Positions 42,201-54,374 of a stretch of DNA of 56,000 nt are shown here, piece after piece (the stretch's first letter is position 1; each line of letters opens with the position of its first letter). The notes below the pieces were generated by a model, which saw nothing but the letters and a program-made list of their open reading frames with translations, searched no databases and had not been told where the DNA came from. Where the stretch lies: positions 1-56,000 of the forward strand of contig CAUYUJ010020180.1 of NCBI GenBank assembly GCA_963575745.1, read 5' to 3'. Source of the stretch: Prorocentrum cordatum. Its lineage: Eukaryota; Sar; Dinophyceae; Prorocentrales; Prorocentraceae. The position numbers and the translations under genes were made by a program.

Positions 42201-42247
42201 GCTTGACTCTGTGGGTGATTCTCGTCCTCCTCCTCATCCCCCCTCCC

Positions 42248-42945
<698 letters not shown>

Positions 42946-43094
42946 CCTTCACAGTCGACACGAGGTCAGTCCCTCGTCTGTTCCGGCCTGGTCCCGCAAG
43001 TTCGAGCCAGGCCAACCAATACTCGCTCCGTCGTGAGCGGGCGGCGCTCCGCGTGGGCGCCCTGTGCACGGCCTCGTCGCCGTGAGCGCCACGC

Positions 43095-45977
43095 TCACTC
43101 GATCGCCGGAGCAGGGGCCGGGGGCCGCCTAGGAGCCCCCCCTGCGGCCCTGCCAAGCGCGTGCATCTGCGCGAAGAACCCAAACGGCCCGCCCGCGAGC
43201 GGAGCCTGCCCGGAGGAGACGTCCCCTCCCACATCGGCCGCCGGGGGCTCGGGATCCGAAGCAGCAGCCCTGCCCTTCTTTCCTCTCTTCCCCTTGCCGT
43301 CCCCCTTCTTGCCCTTCTTGCCCTTGCCCCCCTTGCTGCTCGCCCCCGCGTCCTCGTCCTCTGCGGCACCCTCGCCGCCCTGCGGCCCGGTGCCCTGGGA
43401 CCCCTCGCTCTTCCTGGGGCGCCTTCCGCGGCCGCCAGGACTCCCCTTGCCCCTGGGCGACTCCCCCTCCCCCTTTTCGGCCCAACCCTGCGTCTCTCCC
43501 AGCGCCACCCCCTCCGCGTCGCCGCAGTTGCCGTCGTCGCTGTCCAGATCGTCCGTAGTCCTCACCGGCGAGCCCGGCCGGTCCCCCTGATCGCTCTCGA
43601 GGCTCGACAAGCCGCTCGGCGTCATCTGCAGGCCTCCGGACGCGGTCGCCGACACCATGTCTGTGGTGGCCTCGACGGACTTCGAATCCTTGGACGCTGC
43701 GGGCACCCTGGCCACCAAGCTCTCGAGCCACCCCGCCAGCGAGCCCCGGACCACGACATGCATGGCTCCCTTCGTGTTCGACGTGAGCACTGCCGCGGGG
43801 ACGCCTCCCTTCTCTGCCCACACGGCCACCGTCGTGCACTTCTCGGAGCCTGCGAGGCGGTACTCCAAAGCACCAAGGCAGGCAGACGAGGGCAGCTGCA
43901 CGACGGTGCCCTTGCCGTCGTACTTCTTGCAGTACGGGGGGTGGCGCGACACCACGCCCGCATTGTAAGCCCTGAAGCGGAAGGCCTCCACGGGGAGCCC
44001 GGTCAGCCCTCCCGTCTTCCTGGCCTCGCCCGCGGACCTGCCGGCAGGGGGGTCCGAGTACTGGAGGCCGTAGAGAGCGGCCAGATGCTCCTTCGACGGG
44101 GGCTTCGACATCTTCCGCATCGCCTCGTGGAATGCGAACAGGGCGGCGTGCGCGGCGCGCGCCGCCAGGGACAGGCCCTCCACGCCCGCATCTGTGGCAA
44201 CGGCGCCGTGAAGCACAATGCGACCCTTCTTAGCATCGCCGAACCGGAACTGCTCGCGGGCATGCTCGTCGTCCGAGTCGCCCTGGCCGAGGAGCGGATC
44301 CCACGTCGTGCTGCCCACGGACGGCAACTCCAGCTTCGCCAGGCAGGTCTCGGCTGCCGTGGCCGACTCGGGCGTGTTCAGGCTCCTCCGGACCAGGCTG
44401 TAGACCCCCTTCGCAGCATTCGTCGCATGCGGCTCCCGGGCGAGCTCCGCCAACTCCAAGAAGGTGGCCAAGGACATGGACTTGCTCGCACAATTCCGCC
44501 CCCCCCACTGCAAGGTCACTCCTGTCGAGGTGATCTTCTCGGCATGCAGCACCGCCACCCTCATCCTCAGGTCCGGGTCGATCGTGTGCTCGTCTCCGTA
44601 GCCGTTGGAGTTGAGCGTGGCGATGACGTGGGGGCCGGCACTCACGGGCCCGCCGCGGTATGTCGTTCCGAGCTGCGCCGGCTCCGCGCTCCTCGCCTTC
44701 TGCTTCGGGGCCATGTCCGTCGCCACCGCCTGCTCGTTCGTGCCCTTCTTCTTCAGCGTGCCGGACTCAGCCCCGGTGGCCGGTGTCCCGCGAGGCTCCG
44801 GTGCCGCTTCGGCCTTCGCCTTGCCCTTTCCCTTGCCCTTGGGGACCGGCTCCGGGGCAGCTGCGGCCGCGGCGGCAGTCGGCTGCTCCTCCTCCCTGGC
44901 ACCCCGGGCCTTCGCGGCCTTGGCTTGCGCGAACATGGCGTCCAAGCTCAAGGGCACGCCATCCCCGGCTGCCGCCCCGGGCCCCCCTGCTGCGCTCGCC
45001 CTCTCCGCCGCCTTCGCACGGGCAGCCAGGGCCCTCGCCACACGGTTCTCTGCCGCGGGGTTCCTGCTCGGCTTCGGCTCCTCGGGGGCCTCTGCGTCGC
45101 TCTCGGAGGCGTCCGAGCCGTCCTCGTCGTCCTCCTCGGCCTGCTTGTCCTTCACCACTGCGGCGGCCGCGGTCTGCCGAACCTGCACTGTGCCCCGGGT
45201 CTGGTCCGCCAGGCGCTTCTGCATGCTCCTCGACGCAGCGTCCTTCTTCGGGGCCGTCTTCGTGAGCGCCGCAGCGAGCTCCGCCTTCGAGGTGGCGCTC
45301 GACATGGCCTCCTTGCTCTCCACCGTGCACCCGACGAGCTCCATCGCAGCGGTCGCCACCGAGGAGGGGACTCGAGGCAGAGCCACGCGCTCCTCCCACG
45401 CCAGCACGTGCCTCGGCCGGAACGCCTGGTTCTGCAGCACGGAGGACGGCATGATGCCATTCGCAGTCGTGATCCACAGCGTCATGTGCGGGGGTGCCTC
45501 GGAAGGGTGGTACGCCAGCTCCACGCACAGCCCGTTGGCGCCCAGGCTCTCGATCGCAGCCCTCGCCGGCTCGAACCCGACGACTGTGCTCGCGGAGAAG
45601 GCGATGCAGATCGCCCATCCCTCGAAGATGCCCGAATCGGTCAAGCCAGTCGCCACCTCCGTGGCGCGTTGGAAGGCATGCTCCAGCCCCCGCTTCACGA
45701 AGGCGGGGTTGATCCAGACCAAGGAACGACGACGGGACAACGCTGCCTTCTCCACGGCCTTGACCACCTCGATCGCCTTCATTCCGCCCACTTGCCCCGC
45801 CGCGAAGACCGCCAGCACCTCCAGGTCGGGCACAGACACGTCGGGCGCCAGCGACGTGCTCATCTTGCCGGCCACGAGCAGGAGGAAGTCCGGATCCGGC
45901 TTGTCGCTCGGGTTGCCGCAGAACGACCTCAGCAACTCGATCCAGAGCTGCTTGTTGGCGGCGGCCGCCTCGAGCAT
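43095..45977 (-). CDS. Long intact ORF, 960 residues, unknown function
   Basis: The only long undamaged frame in the window. The first ATG is at 45977; the frame is open upstream to a stop at 46047-46049, inside the flanking TAC array, so an upstream exon or start is possible. The stop is TGA at 43095-43097. Third positions are strongly G/C, as in dinoflagellate nuclear genes. Residues 1-250 look globular (VPDLEVLAVFAAGQVGGMKA, FEGWAICIAFSASTVV, HMTLWITTANGIM). An acidic linker follows near 290-315, then Ala-rich helices and a Lys-Gly stretch (KGKGKGKAKAE). A second globular part (about 450-780) includes ITSTGVTLQWGGRN, GRIVLHGAVATDAG and YCKKYDGKGTVVQL. The C-terminal 180 residues are disordered and end with Lys/Gly repeats (KGGKGKKGKKGDGKGKRGKK), suggesting nucleic-acid binding. 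I do not recognise a family. It sits between two TAC arrays with no neighbouring gene. Confidence 0.6.
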   Translation of the reverse strand: MLEAAAANKQLWIELLRSFCGNPSDKPDPDFLLLVAGKMSTSLAPDVSVPDLEVLAVFAAGQVGGMKAIEVVKAVEKAALSRRRSLVWINPAFVKRGLEHAFQRATEVATGLTDSGIFEGWAICIAFSASTVVGFEPARAAIESLGANGLCVELAYHPSEAPPHMTLWITTANGIMPSSVLQNQAFRPRHVLAWEERVALPRVPSSVATAAMELVGCTVESKEAMSSATSKAELAAALTKTAPKKDAASRSMQKRLADQTRGTVQVRQTAAAAVVKDKQAEEDDEDGSDASESDAEAPEEPKPSRNPAAENRVARALAARAKAAERASAAGGPGAAAGDGVPLSLDAMFAQAKAAKARGAREEEQPTAAAAAAAPEPVPKGKGKGKAKAEAAPEPRGTPATGAESGTLKKKGTNEQAVATDMAPKQKARSAEPAQLGTTYRGGPVSAGPHVIATLNSNGYGDEHTIDPDLRMRVAVLHAEKITSTGVTLQWGGRNCASKSMSLATFLELAELAREPHATNAAKGVYSLVRRSLNTPESATAAETCLAKLELPSVGSTTWDPLLGQGDSDDEHAREQFRFGDAKKGRIVLHGAVATDAGVEGLSLAARAAHAALFAFHEAMRKMSKPPSKEHLAALYGLQYSDPPAGRSAGEARKTGGLTGLPVEAFRFRAYNAGVVSRHPPYCKKYDGKGTVVQLPSSACLGALEYRLAGSEKCTTVAVWAEKGGVPAAVLTSNTKGAMHVVVRGSLAGWLESLVARVPAASKDSKSVEATTDMVSATASGGLQMTPSGLSSLESDQGDRPGSPVRTTDDLDSDDGNCGDAEGVALGETQGWAEKGEGESPRGKGSPGGRGRRPRKSEGSQGTGPQGGEGAAEDEDAGASSKGGKGKKGKKGDGKGKRGKKGRAAASDPEPPAADVGGDVSSGQAPLAGGPFGFFAQMHALGRAAGGAPRRPPAPAPAIE

Positions 45978-46045
45978 GGCCCGAGTGTCGCCAGGCGCCA
46001 CCCATCCGGCGAAGGTGGAGGGCTCCGGGAGCACCTCGGCCAGCT

Positions 46046-46046
46046 G

Positions 46047-46086
<40 letters not shown>

Positions 46087-46231
46087 GACTACGACTACGA
46101 CTACTACTACTACTACTACTACTACTACTGCTACTACTACTACTACTACTACTACTGCTACTACTGCTGCTGCTGCAGCGACGACTACTCGTACTACTAC
46201 GACGACTGACTACTTACTACTACTACTACTA

Positions 46232-46300
<69 letters not shown>

Positions 46301-46407
46301 CTACTCCTACTCCTACTCCCACTCCCACTCCTACTCCTACTCCTACTACTACTACTACTACTACTACTACAGATAGTATCCTGTTTACTGCTACTACTAC
46401 GACTACT

Positions 46408-46456
<49 letters not shown>

Positions 46457-46478
46457 TACTTCTACTACTTCTACTACA

Positions 46479-46510
<32 letters not shown>

Positions 46511-46557
46511 TGCTACTGCTACTGCTACTGCTACTACTACTACTACAACGACTACGG

Positions 46558-46591
<34 letters not shown>

Positions 46592-46668
46592 GACTACTAC
46601 TACGAACAATTCTACTACTACTACTACTACTACGACTGCTACCACTAATGCTACTACTACTACTACTG

Positions 46669-46723
<55 letters not shown>

Positions 46724-46799
46724 GACTACTATTGCGACCACGACTACGACCACGACTACGACTACGACTACGACTACGACTACTACTACTACAACTACA

Positions 46800-46840
<41 letters not shown>

Positions 46841-46932
46841 GACTGCTACTACTACGATTGCTAATGCTAGCACTAGTACTACTACTACTACTGCTGCTAC
46901 TACTACTACCACGACTACCGCTACCACTACTA

Positions 46933-46972
<40 letters not shown>

Positions 46973-47147
46973 GACGACTACTACTACTACAATTACTACT
47001 ACTACTACGACGACGACTGCAACTATTATTCGTATTCATACTACTATTGAGACTACTACTACGACGACGACTGCGACGACTACTACTACTACTACTGCTG
47101 ATGCTGATGCCACTGCTACTATGACTACGACTACTACGACTACTACG

Positions 47148-47178
<31 letters not shown>

Positions 47179-47350
47179 TTATTACTACTACTACTACTAC
47201 TATTACTACTCCTACTCCTACTCCTACTCCTACTCCTACTACTACTACTACTACCACCACTACTACTACTACTTCTATTACGACTACGACTACGACGACG
47301 ACGACTACTACTACGACTACTACGACTACTACTACTTCTACTACGATTGC
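46046..47350. repeat. (TAC)n microsatellite array, right, 1.3 kb
   Basis: TAC triplets with many interspersed GAC, TGC, TCC and TTC variants and blocks of (tcctac)n at 46298-46345 and 47210-47240. It is among the largest simple repeats in the window. All ORFs in it (poly-Val, poly-Ser, poly-Leu, poly-Thr) are artefacts. Confidence 0.97.
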
Positions 47351-48186
47351 GATTGTGACTAATGATAGTGGCACGTGATGCATTTGCATGCTTATCATTA
47401 TTGCTACTATTCACCCCCATATGTTCCTTTCATTAATATTGTTACTATTGTCACTATTATTATGAGTTGTATGTTATCCCCTTCCTGTTCATGTTCCTGA
47501 TCCTGTTCCTCCTCCTCCTCCTCATCATCATCATCGTTGTCATTCCGTCTCCTGCACCTTCCTCCTTCCTCTTGCATCTCCCCTTGATCCCCTGCACTTG
47601 CCTTCCTCTCCTCCGTCCTTGTTCTTCCTCGTCCTCCCCCTCCCTCCTCCTCCATCACCCTCTTCACTTCTCCTACTGAGCCCCAATCCTTCGCACCCCT
47701 CTCTCATCCGTTCTCTGCGCGCTCCCGCGCGCGGCCGTTCCTCCTCCTCCTCCTCCTCCTCCTCCTCCTCCAAGGAGGAGGAGGAGGAGGAGGAGGAGGA
47801 GGAGGAGAGAACGGGCCAAGAAGAGGGCGGAGAAAGAGGAGATGAGGCCGAGGAGGAGGACAAGAGGAGAAGTGGCGGCGGAAAGAGAGGGAAGAGGAGA
47901 GATGACGGAGGATTTCCCACTGGCAAGCTGCAAGCTCCAAATATACTCTGGCGACCTTCGGCAACAAAAACGCAACCGTCAGCACCCGTTGGCCCGACCT
48001 CCACCAGGTGGGCCACGAACAGGTCCTGGATGAGCTGTTTGAACTGCTCGTGGCACTGCAAGTGCGACAACTGATTCTCTTCGCCTTCCTCGCGCCGCCA
48101 GAAGGGAGGTGTGGTCAAATGAAAGGATGGCGGTGTGATCCGCCGGACCCCCTGTGGGGCCACCAGGCTGTAGGACGAGATTGCTG
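47351..48186. other. Low-complexity region without a gene
   Basis: Pyrimidine-rich 47495-47735, then a TCC/GGA inverted repeat (47738-47812), purine-rich to 47900, then unique sequence to 48186. The minus frame 47540-48256 has no motif beyond low complexity. Confidence 0.6.
47738..47812. repeat. (TCC)n-(GGA)n perfect inverted repeat
   Basis: About 30 bp of cct triplets followed, across ccaagg, by about 40 bp of gga triplets. The two arms are fully complementary and could form a long hairpin or cruciform. Confidence 0.92.
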
Positions 48187-48271
48187 CTCCCTGTGCCAGT
48201 TGCAGTTTCAAGTCTCCAATGTTACAGTCTACTCCCTGTGCCAGTTGCAGTTTCAAGTCTCCAATGTTACA
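48187..48271 (+). repeat. 45-bp period direct repeat
   Basis: A 40-bp unit beginning ctccctgtgccagttgcag occurs at 48187-48226 and 48232-48271 with no difference seen, separated by 5 bp. Confidence 0.95.
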
Positions 48272-48429
48272 ATCCTGTGTTCTGTTTCCCAGTGTAAATT
48301 GTTGAAGTCCGCGCGAGGGGGGGGAGCCTCAAGTCAACAATTTACCACGCTCTGATCGCGTTGCCTGAATTCCCGGGGGGGGCGTGGGACATGAACAGAA
48401 AAATTGAGATTCGCGCACCCGCGGCCATA

Positions 48430-48600
48430 ATACATCGCAAATTGCACCAGAGTCGCGTCCCCGAGGCCATTAACGCTTGCAAATTACACAATTCTTGCGC
48501 TTCCGAGGCAACACACCTTCGTAAAGTATATAATATTCACGTCCCCGAGGCCATGAACCTTTTCAAATTACGCCATATTCGCGCTGCCGAGGCCAAGAGT
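48430..48600 (+). repeat. 42-bp minisatellite, about 4 copies
   Basis: Units contain (c/t)ccgaggcc followed by (t/a)aa(c/t).cttgcaaatta. In the plus frame each unit is 14 residues with a recurring PEA or SEA. Copies are 65-75% alike by eye. It runs directly into the CCAAGANGG array. Confidence 0.8.
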
Positions 48601-51600
48601 GCTCCAAGGCGTCCGAAGATGGTTCCAAGACGGCCCAAGAGGGCCCCAAGAGGCCCCAAGAGCGCCCCAAGAGGCCTCCCGAGAGAGCCCCAAGAGGCCA
48701 ACATCGTTGATGTTACGACGATGTTTGAAGGATGTGGGCCTTCTCGCATGTTCGGCTTTCCGACGCTCCAAGACGGCTCAAGAAGCTTCCAAGACCGTCC
48801 CAAGGCAGCCCAAGAGGCCTCCAAGAGGGCTCCAAGACGGCCCAACAGGGCTCCAAGATTGCCCAAAAGCGCTCAAGACGGCCCCAAGAGGGGCCCAAGC
48901 AGGGGACTACGAACAGAAACTTTTATATTTGTGCTCCGACAAGCCCCCACGAGGCCCCCAGAGGCCGCCACTAGGCTACACGAGGCCCCAAGAGGCGCCC
49001 AAGAGGCCTCCAAGATGCCCAAAAGATACCCCACGAGGCCCCCACGAGGCTCCCCACGACACCCCAACACAAAGACAAGAGGCCTCAGACCCACAACCCA
49101 GGCACGGTGGCGGGATGGGCCGAAGGCCACTAGGATCCGCCGCCCCCTTCTGCTTTAGCAAAGGGGTGTCTGGCGTGCTGGATCCTATCGGTTTTGGTTT
49201 GGGTTCTTTTTCCAAAAGAACTCTCCCAATGGGTTTCGGCCCGTCCCGCCGGGGTCCCGGGATTTTTTCCACGGACCTCACTTCCCCAATTTTCTGCCCA
49301 AGACGGCTCCAAGATGGCCTCCAAGATGGCCAAGATGGCCTCCAAGATGATCCAAGATGGCCTCCAAGTCCACCCAAGATGGTCCAAAACGGCCTCCAAG
49401 ACGGCCCAAGAGAGTCCAAGAGGGCCCCAGACGGGCCAAGAGGCTCCCCAGAGGCCTCCCAGACGGCCCAAGAGGCCTCCAAGAGATCCTCCAGGAGGGC
49501 CCGAAGATGCCAAAATCATTGATTTTCCTTAGGATTTTGAAGGATTTTGGAATGTGGTTCTTCTCGGCATTCCGACGGCTCAAGAGGCCCCCAAGATCGC
49601 CAAGGAGGCCCCCAAGAGAGCCCCATGACGGCCCAAGTGGCCTCCAAGATGGCCCCAAGAGGGCCCCAAGACGGCCCAAGAGGCCTCCAACACGCCCAAG
49701 ATGGCCTCCAAGACGCCCAAGATGGCCTCCAAGACGGCCCCGAAGCGCCCCAAGAGGGCCCCCCGTTGGCCCAGAAAGGCCCCCAAGACGGCTCCCGACG
49801 GCGTCAGACGTGCCAGGAACCCACCAAGATGGCCGAAGTTGGCTCGAAGCTGGCCCAAAAGGGCCCAAGAGGCCCCCAAGAGGGCCTCCAGGAAGGCCAG
49901 GTTTCTCCTTAGGTTTTTGACGGATTTTCAGATTTCCTTTTCTTCGGCCTTCCGACGGCCCGAGACGGCCCAAGAGCCCCCAAAGATCGCCGAAAGATCG
50001 CCCAAGAGGCCTCCAAGGCTGCCAAGATGACCTTCAAGACGCCCACGTGTTCCCCGAAGGCTTTCCAAACCGATTCGGGGAACACATGGTCCGATGGCTT
50101 GGCAGGTCTGGCCTCAACGTTCGGCCACATACGACGGCCAAGATGACCTCCAAGACGGCCCCAAATGGCTTCCAAATCCGCCCAAGATGGTCCAAAACGG
50201 CCTCCAAGACGGCCTCAGAGAGTCCAAGACGGCCCAAGACGGCCCAAGAGGCCCCCCCAGAGGCCTCCCAGACGGCCCAAGAGGCCTCCAAGAGGTCCTC
50301 CAGGAGGGCCCGAAGAGGCCAAAATCATTGATTTTCCTTAGGATTTTGAAGGATTTTGGAATGTGCTTCTTCTCGGCGTTCCGACGGCTCAAGACGGCCC
50401 AAGAGGCCCCCAAGATCAACCAAGGAGGCCCCCAAGAGGGCCCCATGACGGCCCAAGTGGCCTCCAAGATGGCCCCAAGAGGGCCCCAAGACGGCCCATG
50501 AGGCCTCCAACACGCCCAAGATGGCCTCCAAGACGCCCAAGATGGCCTCCAAGACGGCACCGAAGCGCCCCAAGAGGGGCCCCCGTTGACCCAGAAAGGC
50601 CCCCAAGACGGCTCCCGACGGCGTCAGACGTGCCAGGAACCCACCAAGATGGCCGACGTTGGCTCGAAGCTGGCCCAAAAGGGCCCAAGAGGCCCCCAAG
50701 AGGGCCTCCAGGAAGGCCAGAAGAGGCAAAACACTGATTTTCCTTAGGTTTTTGACGGATGTTCATTTCCTTTTTCGGCCTTCCGACGGCCCGAGACGGC
50801 CCAAGAGCCCCCAAAGATCGCCGAAAGATCGCCCAAGAGGCCTCCAAGACGGCCAAGATGACCTTCAAGATGCCCACGTGTTCCCCGAAGGCTTTCCAAA
50901 CCGATTCGGGGAACACATGGTCCGATGGCTTGGCAGGTCTGGCCTCAACGTTCGGCCACATAGGCGCTTCCACAAAGGCAGGGGGCGGCGGTGATTCGCC
51001 GTAGGCGTCTTAGATCCGCCGCCCCCTGTTGCTTGCAAGAGGGGTGCCTGGCGTGCTAGACGATTGCGGTTTTGGTTTTGGTTCTTTTTCCAAAGAACTC
51101 TCCCTGGGACTCTGGCGCGTCCCGCCAGGGTCCCGCGAAGGACCTCAATCCAGAAAACATTCATCCATGACGGTTCAAGATGGCCTCCAAAAGATGGCCT
51201 CCAAGATGGTTCAAGATGGCCTCCAAGACGGCCAAAGAGAGGAGGAGATGCCTCCAAGTCCGCCCAAGAAACCTCCAAGACGGCCCAAGAGGTGCCCAAG
51301 AGGCCTCCAAGACGGCCCAAGAGGCCTCCGAGAGGTCCTCCAGGAGGGCCCGAAGAGGTTAAAATGATTGATTTTCCCGAGGTCCTTAAAAGGTTCTTCG
51401 TATTTGCTTCTTTCGGCTTTCTGACGACCCCAGACGGCCCAAGGGGCCCCTAAGATCGCCCCCAGAGCGCCCAAGAGGCCTCCAAGATGGCCTCAGGACT
51501 GCCCAAAGAGGCCTCCAAGACGGCCCCAAGAGGGCACAAAGACGACCCAAAAGGCCTCGAAGACGCCCAAGATAGCCTCTAAGACGGCCCTGGAGCATCC

Positions 51601-51760
51601 CAAGAGGGCCCCAAGTCGGCCCAGAGAGGCCTCCCAAACGGCTTCCGACGGCGTCAGACGGGCCAGGAGCCTACCAAGATGCCCGAAATTGGCTCGAAGC
51701 TGGCCCAAGACGGCCCAAGAAGCCTCCAAGAAGGCCTCCATGAAGGCCAGAAAATGCCAC
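48600..51760 (+). repeat. CCAAGANGG array with a higher-order unit of about 810-830 bp
   Basis: Built from 9-12 bp words such as ccaagaggcc, ccaagacggc and ccaagatggcct. Longer markers repeat: cattgattttccttagg at 49517 and 50326 (809 apart), gcgtcagacgtgccagg at 49801 and 50621 (820 apart), cacgtgttccccgaagg at 50045 and 50876 (831 apart), and ggttctttttccaa(a)agaactctccc at about 49205 and 51080. So a long unit was tandemly duplicated within the array. The many ORFs with Lys/Pro/Arg repeats come from the words and are not genes. Confidence 0.88.
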
Positions 51761-51773
51761 ACACACACACACA

Positions 51774-51845
<72 letters not shown>

Positions 51846-51985
51846 CACACACACACCCACGCACCCACACACACACACACACACACACGCACACACGCAC
51901 ACGCACACGCACACGCACACGCACACGCACACACACACACAAAAACACACACACACACATACACACACATATATATAGATGTATA
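51761..51985. repeat. (CA)n/(CACG)n microsatellite
   Basis: CA dinucleotides with a central (GCAC)n block (51774-51832) and a TATATA end. It lies exactly between the plus-oriented array on its left and the reverse-complement array on its right. Confidence 0.97.
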
Positions 51986-51994
51986 TACACATAT

Positions 51995-52037
51995 GCTAGA
52001 ACCATCGCGCGCCCTTCGCGCGCGCTCAGGTTCTAGC
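51995..52037. repeat. Long palindrome at the left edge of duplicated block, copy 1
   Basis: gctagaacc (51995-52003) pairs with ggttctagc (52029-52037); inside, cgcgcgc (52006-52012) pairs with gcgcgcg (52018-52024) around ccttc. Copy 2 is at 54731-54781. Confidence 0.93.
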
Positions 52038-53116
52038 CCAGGCCAGGGGGGCGCTGGACGATCTTGGACAACGATATCAAGCACAGGCGCGCGACGGCAT
52101 CTGAGGAGCTTCTGGGGTGTTCCGCATGCTTCGTCAACTGGCTGTTGGAGGCACCTCTTGGGTGCTTCTTGGGGGGGCGTCTGAGGGTCCCTTGGGGGCA
52201 TCGGTTCTGCAATCTGAAGCCGTCATTGGCCGTCTTGGCTGCGTGGAAGCCCGACTTGAGGCCACCTGCGGCCAGATTGAGGCAATCCGGAAGCCTCCCG
52301 GGGGCCTCCTGGAAGCAGTTTTGACGCATCGAGGGCACTCTTGGGCTATCTTAAAGCCTCTTGGACGTCTCCTAGGGGCCTCTTAGGCCCTCGGGAAGCT
52401 ATTGGGGTCCTCGTCGGACCACTTGGGGGCCTCTTGCGGCCTCCTGTGTGCCTTGTGGGGGGACCGATCTGCTGTTGGGTCGCGTTCCCCTTCTTGGGCC
52501 TCTCTTGGGGCTCTTGGGGCCCTCTCGGGCCGTCTTGGGCGCCTCAAGCACCGTCTTGGGGCCCTCGCGGGCCGTCTTGGGGCCTTCTTGGAGTCCTCTT
52601 CCTCTATATATGGGAGCGGTATTGGAAGCCTCTTGGGCCGTCTTGGAGCATCGGGATGCCAAAAGGCCGAAAACATTAAAACCCGTCAAAGCCCAATCGT
52701 AAAACAATGAGTTGTGCCTCTTGGGGCCACCTTGGGAGATCTCTTGGAACCTCGTCGGCCCTCTTGGGAGCTTCTTGGGGGCCTCTTGGATCCGATTGGG
52801 GGCCTCTTGGGACTTCCCGAGAACCTCTCGGGGTAGAAAGCTCGGATTCTCGGTTCGTGTTTCCCTTCTTGGGCCTCTCTTGGGGCCGTCTTGGGGCCCT
52901 CTCGGGCCGTCTTGGGCGCCTCAGGCACCGCCTTGGGGCCCTCGTGGGCCGCCCAGGGCCCTCTTGGAAGCCTCTTCGGCTATCTTGGAGCTGTCTGGAG
53001 GCCTCTTCCTCCTCCTCGTCCCCCTCCTCCTCCTCCTCCTCCTCCTCCTCCTCCTCCTCCTCCTCCCACTCCAACTCTCTCTCCTCCTGATCTTCCTCCT
53101 CCTCCTCCTCCTCCTG

Positions 53117-53152
53117 CAGCGTGTTCCGGAAGGCTCCCGCCGGAACATGCTG
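53117..53152. repeat. Hairpin of the AGCGYGTTCCGG family, copy 1
   Basis: cagcgtgttccgg (53117-53129) pairs with 53140-53152 with one G-T wobble, loop 10 nt. Follows the CTC tract. Confidence 0.9.
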
Positions 53153-54245
53153 TGCACAAGTGCTGTCACTGCTCCCGCCACCGTGCCCTGGGTGGTGGGT
53201 CAGAGGCCTCATGGGTGTTGGTGTGGATCTCGTGGTTGGCCTGTCGGGGACGTCGTGAAGGCAGTTTCGCAGCTTCTCGGTAGCCGTTTTGGGACCGTTG
53301 TGGGGCCTCCTCGGGGCTGTTTTGTGGCCTCTTTAGGCCTCGTTTGGGCCTCCTGGGTGCCTCTTGGGGGCCTCCTGGGGCCTCTTGGGGGCTCCTTGGG
53401 GCACTCTTCAAGCGGGAGGGTCGAATTTTGGAGTCGTGGTCCCCCTCTTGGGCGCATCTTGGGGCCGTCTTGGGGCTCTGTTGGGCTGTCTTGGGCGACT
53501 CTGGGGCCGTCTTGGGGCCCTCTTGGGCCGTCTTGGGGCGCTCTTGGGGGCCTATTGAGCCGTCTTGGAACGTCGGACAGCCGAAAAGGCTGGAAGGCCA
53601 AAATCGTTCGAAAACCTTCGTAAATTGACGATTTCGGCCTCTGGAAGCGCTCTGGAGAGGCGTCTTGAAGCGTCGTGGAGTGCCTTGGGGGGCCTCTCGG
53701 GCCGTCTTGGGCCTATCTTGGGCGTCCTGGAGCGGTCTTTCGGCGACTCGGGGCCCGCTTGGGCCATCTTGGGAGCCTCTGGAGGCCCTCCTGGACTATT
53801 TTGGACCTCCCCGGCCGCCCCGTCCTCCCATGGGGGGTCGGAGGCGGCGGCCTCAGAGGCCCAGGACGCGGAAACCCTGTAAAACCACACGGAAAATGAG
53901 CCCCGGTACCCCCATGGCGGCTCTTCGGCGCTCTTGGACCGTTGGAAGCTCGAAAACGCGAGAAGCCAAAAACATTGAAAAGACCATTGAACATATACGA
54001 CTTTGGCCTCTTCGGGCCGTACCGTGATACCTATCAGACTTCTTGGGGTCTCTTGGAGGCCACCTGGAAGCCTCGAGAGCCGTCGGAAGGCTGACTTGGG
54101 CTGCTCGGGAGCGTCTTGGGCCATCCTTTCGCATTCTGGGGGCTCCTGGGGGGCGTCTTGGGCCCTCCTGGAGCGCTGTGGAGGCTGCCGGAAAGGCTGG
54201 GGCAGCGGTGCCGGGAGCGTCCCCGAGATGTGGCCATATCTTTTC

Positions 54246-54279
54246 AGCGCGTTCCGGGAGCATCTTCCCGGAACGCGCT
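54246..54279. repeat. Hairpin of the AGCGYGTTCCGG family, copy 2
   Basis: agcgcgttccggga (54246-54259) pairs perfectly with tcccggaacgcgct (54266-54279), 14 bp, loop gcatct. Confidence 0.95.
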
Positions 54280-54340
54280 CGTGGCAGGGCGCCCACGTCC
54301 GAGGACGTTGGCATGGGAAACCGCAGCGCGTGATCATTCC

Positions 54341-54374
54341 AGCGCGTTCCGGCGAAGACCGTCCGGAACGCGCT
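54341..54374. repeat. Hairpin of the AGCGYGTTCCGG family, copy 3
   Basis: agcgcgttccgg (54341-54352) pairs perfectly with ccggaacgcgct (54363-54374), 12 bp, 10-nt loop. Only 62 bp from copy 2. Confidence 0.95.

Noticed and set aside
43161-46376. 1071-codon plus-strand ORF opposite the 960-codon ORF
   Set aside because: Shadow of the minus-strand gene: high-GC codons leave the opposite frame open, the protein is Arg/Leu-rich without structure, and it runs into the TAC array.
46197-47420. 407-codon Ser-rich minus ORF
   Set aside because: Poly-Ser with Arg/Asn interruptions is the product of the TAC array in one frame.
48361-51453. Many plus-strand ORFs rich in Lys-Arg-Pro (RP-K-x-A-P repeats)
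   Set aside because: The residues follow the CCAAGANGG words in each frame; no start, domain or codon bias supports a gene.
48600-51760. CRISPR-like array
   Set aside because: The repeats are 9-12 bp without regular unique spacers of constant length, and the genome is eukaryotic.
51671-52201. Poly-Cys/Val and His/Thr ORFs
   Set aside because: Products of the CA/CG microsatellite.
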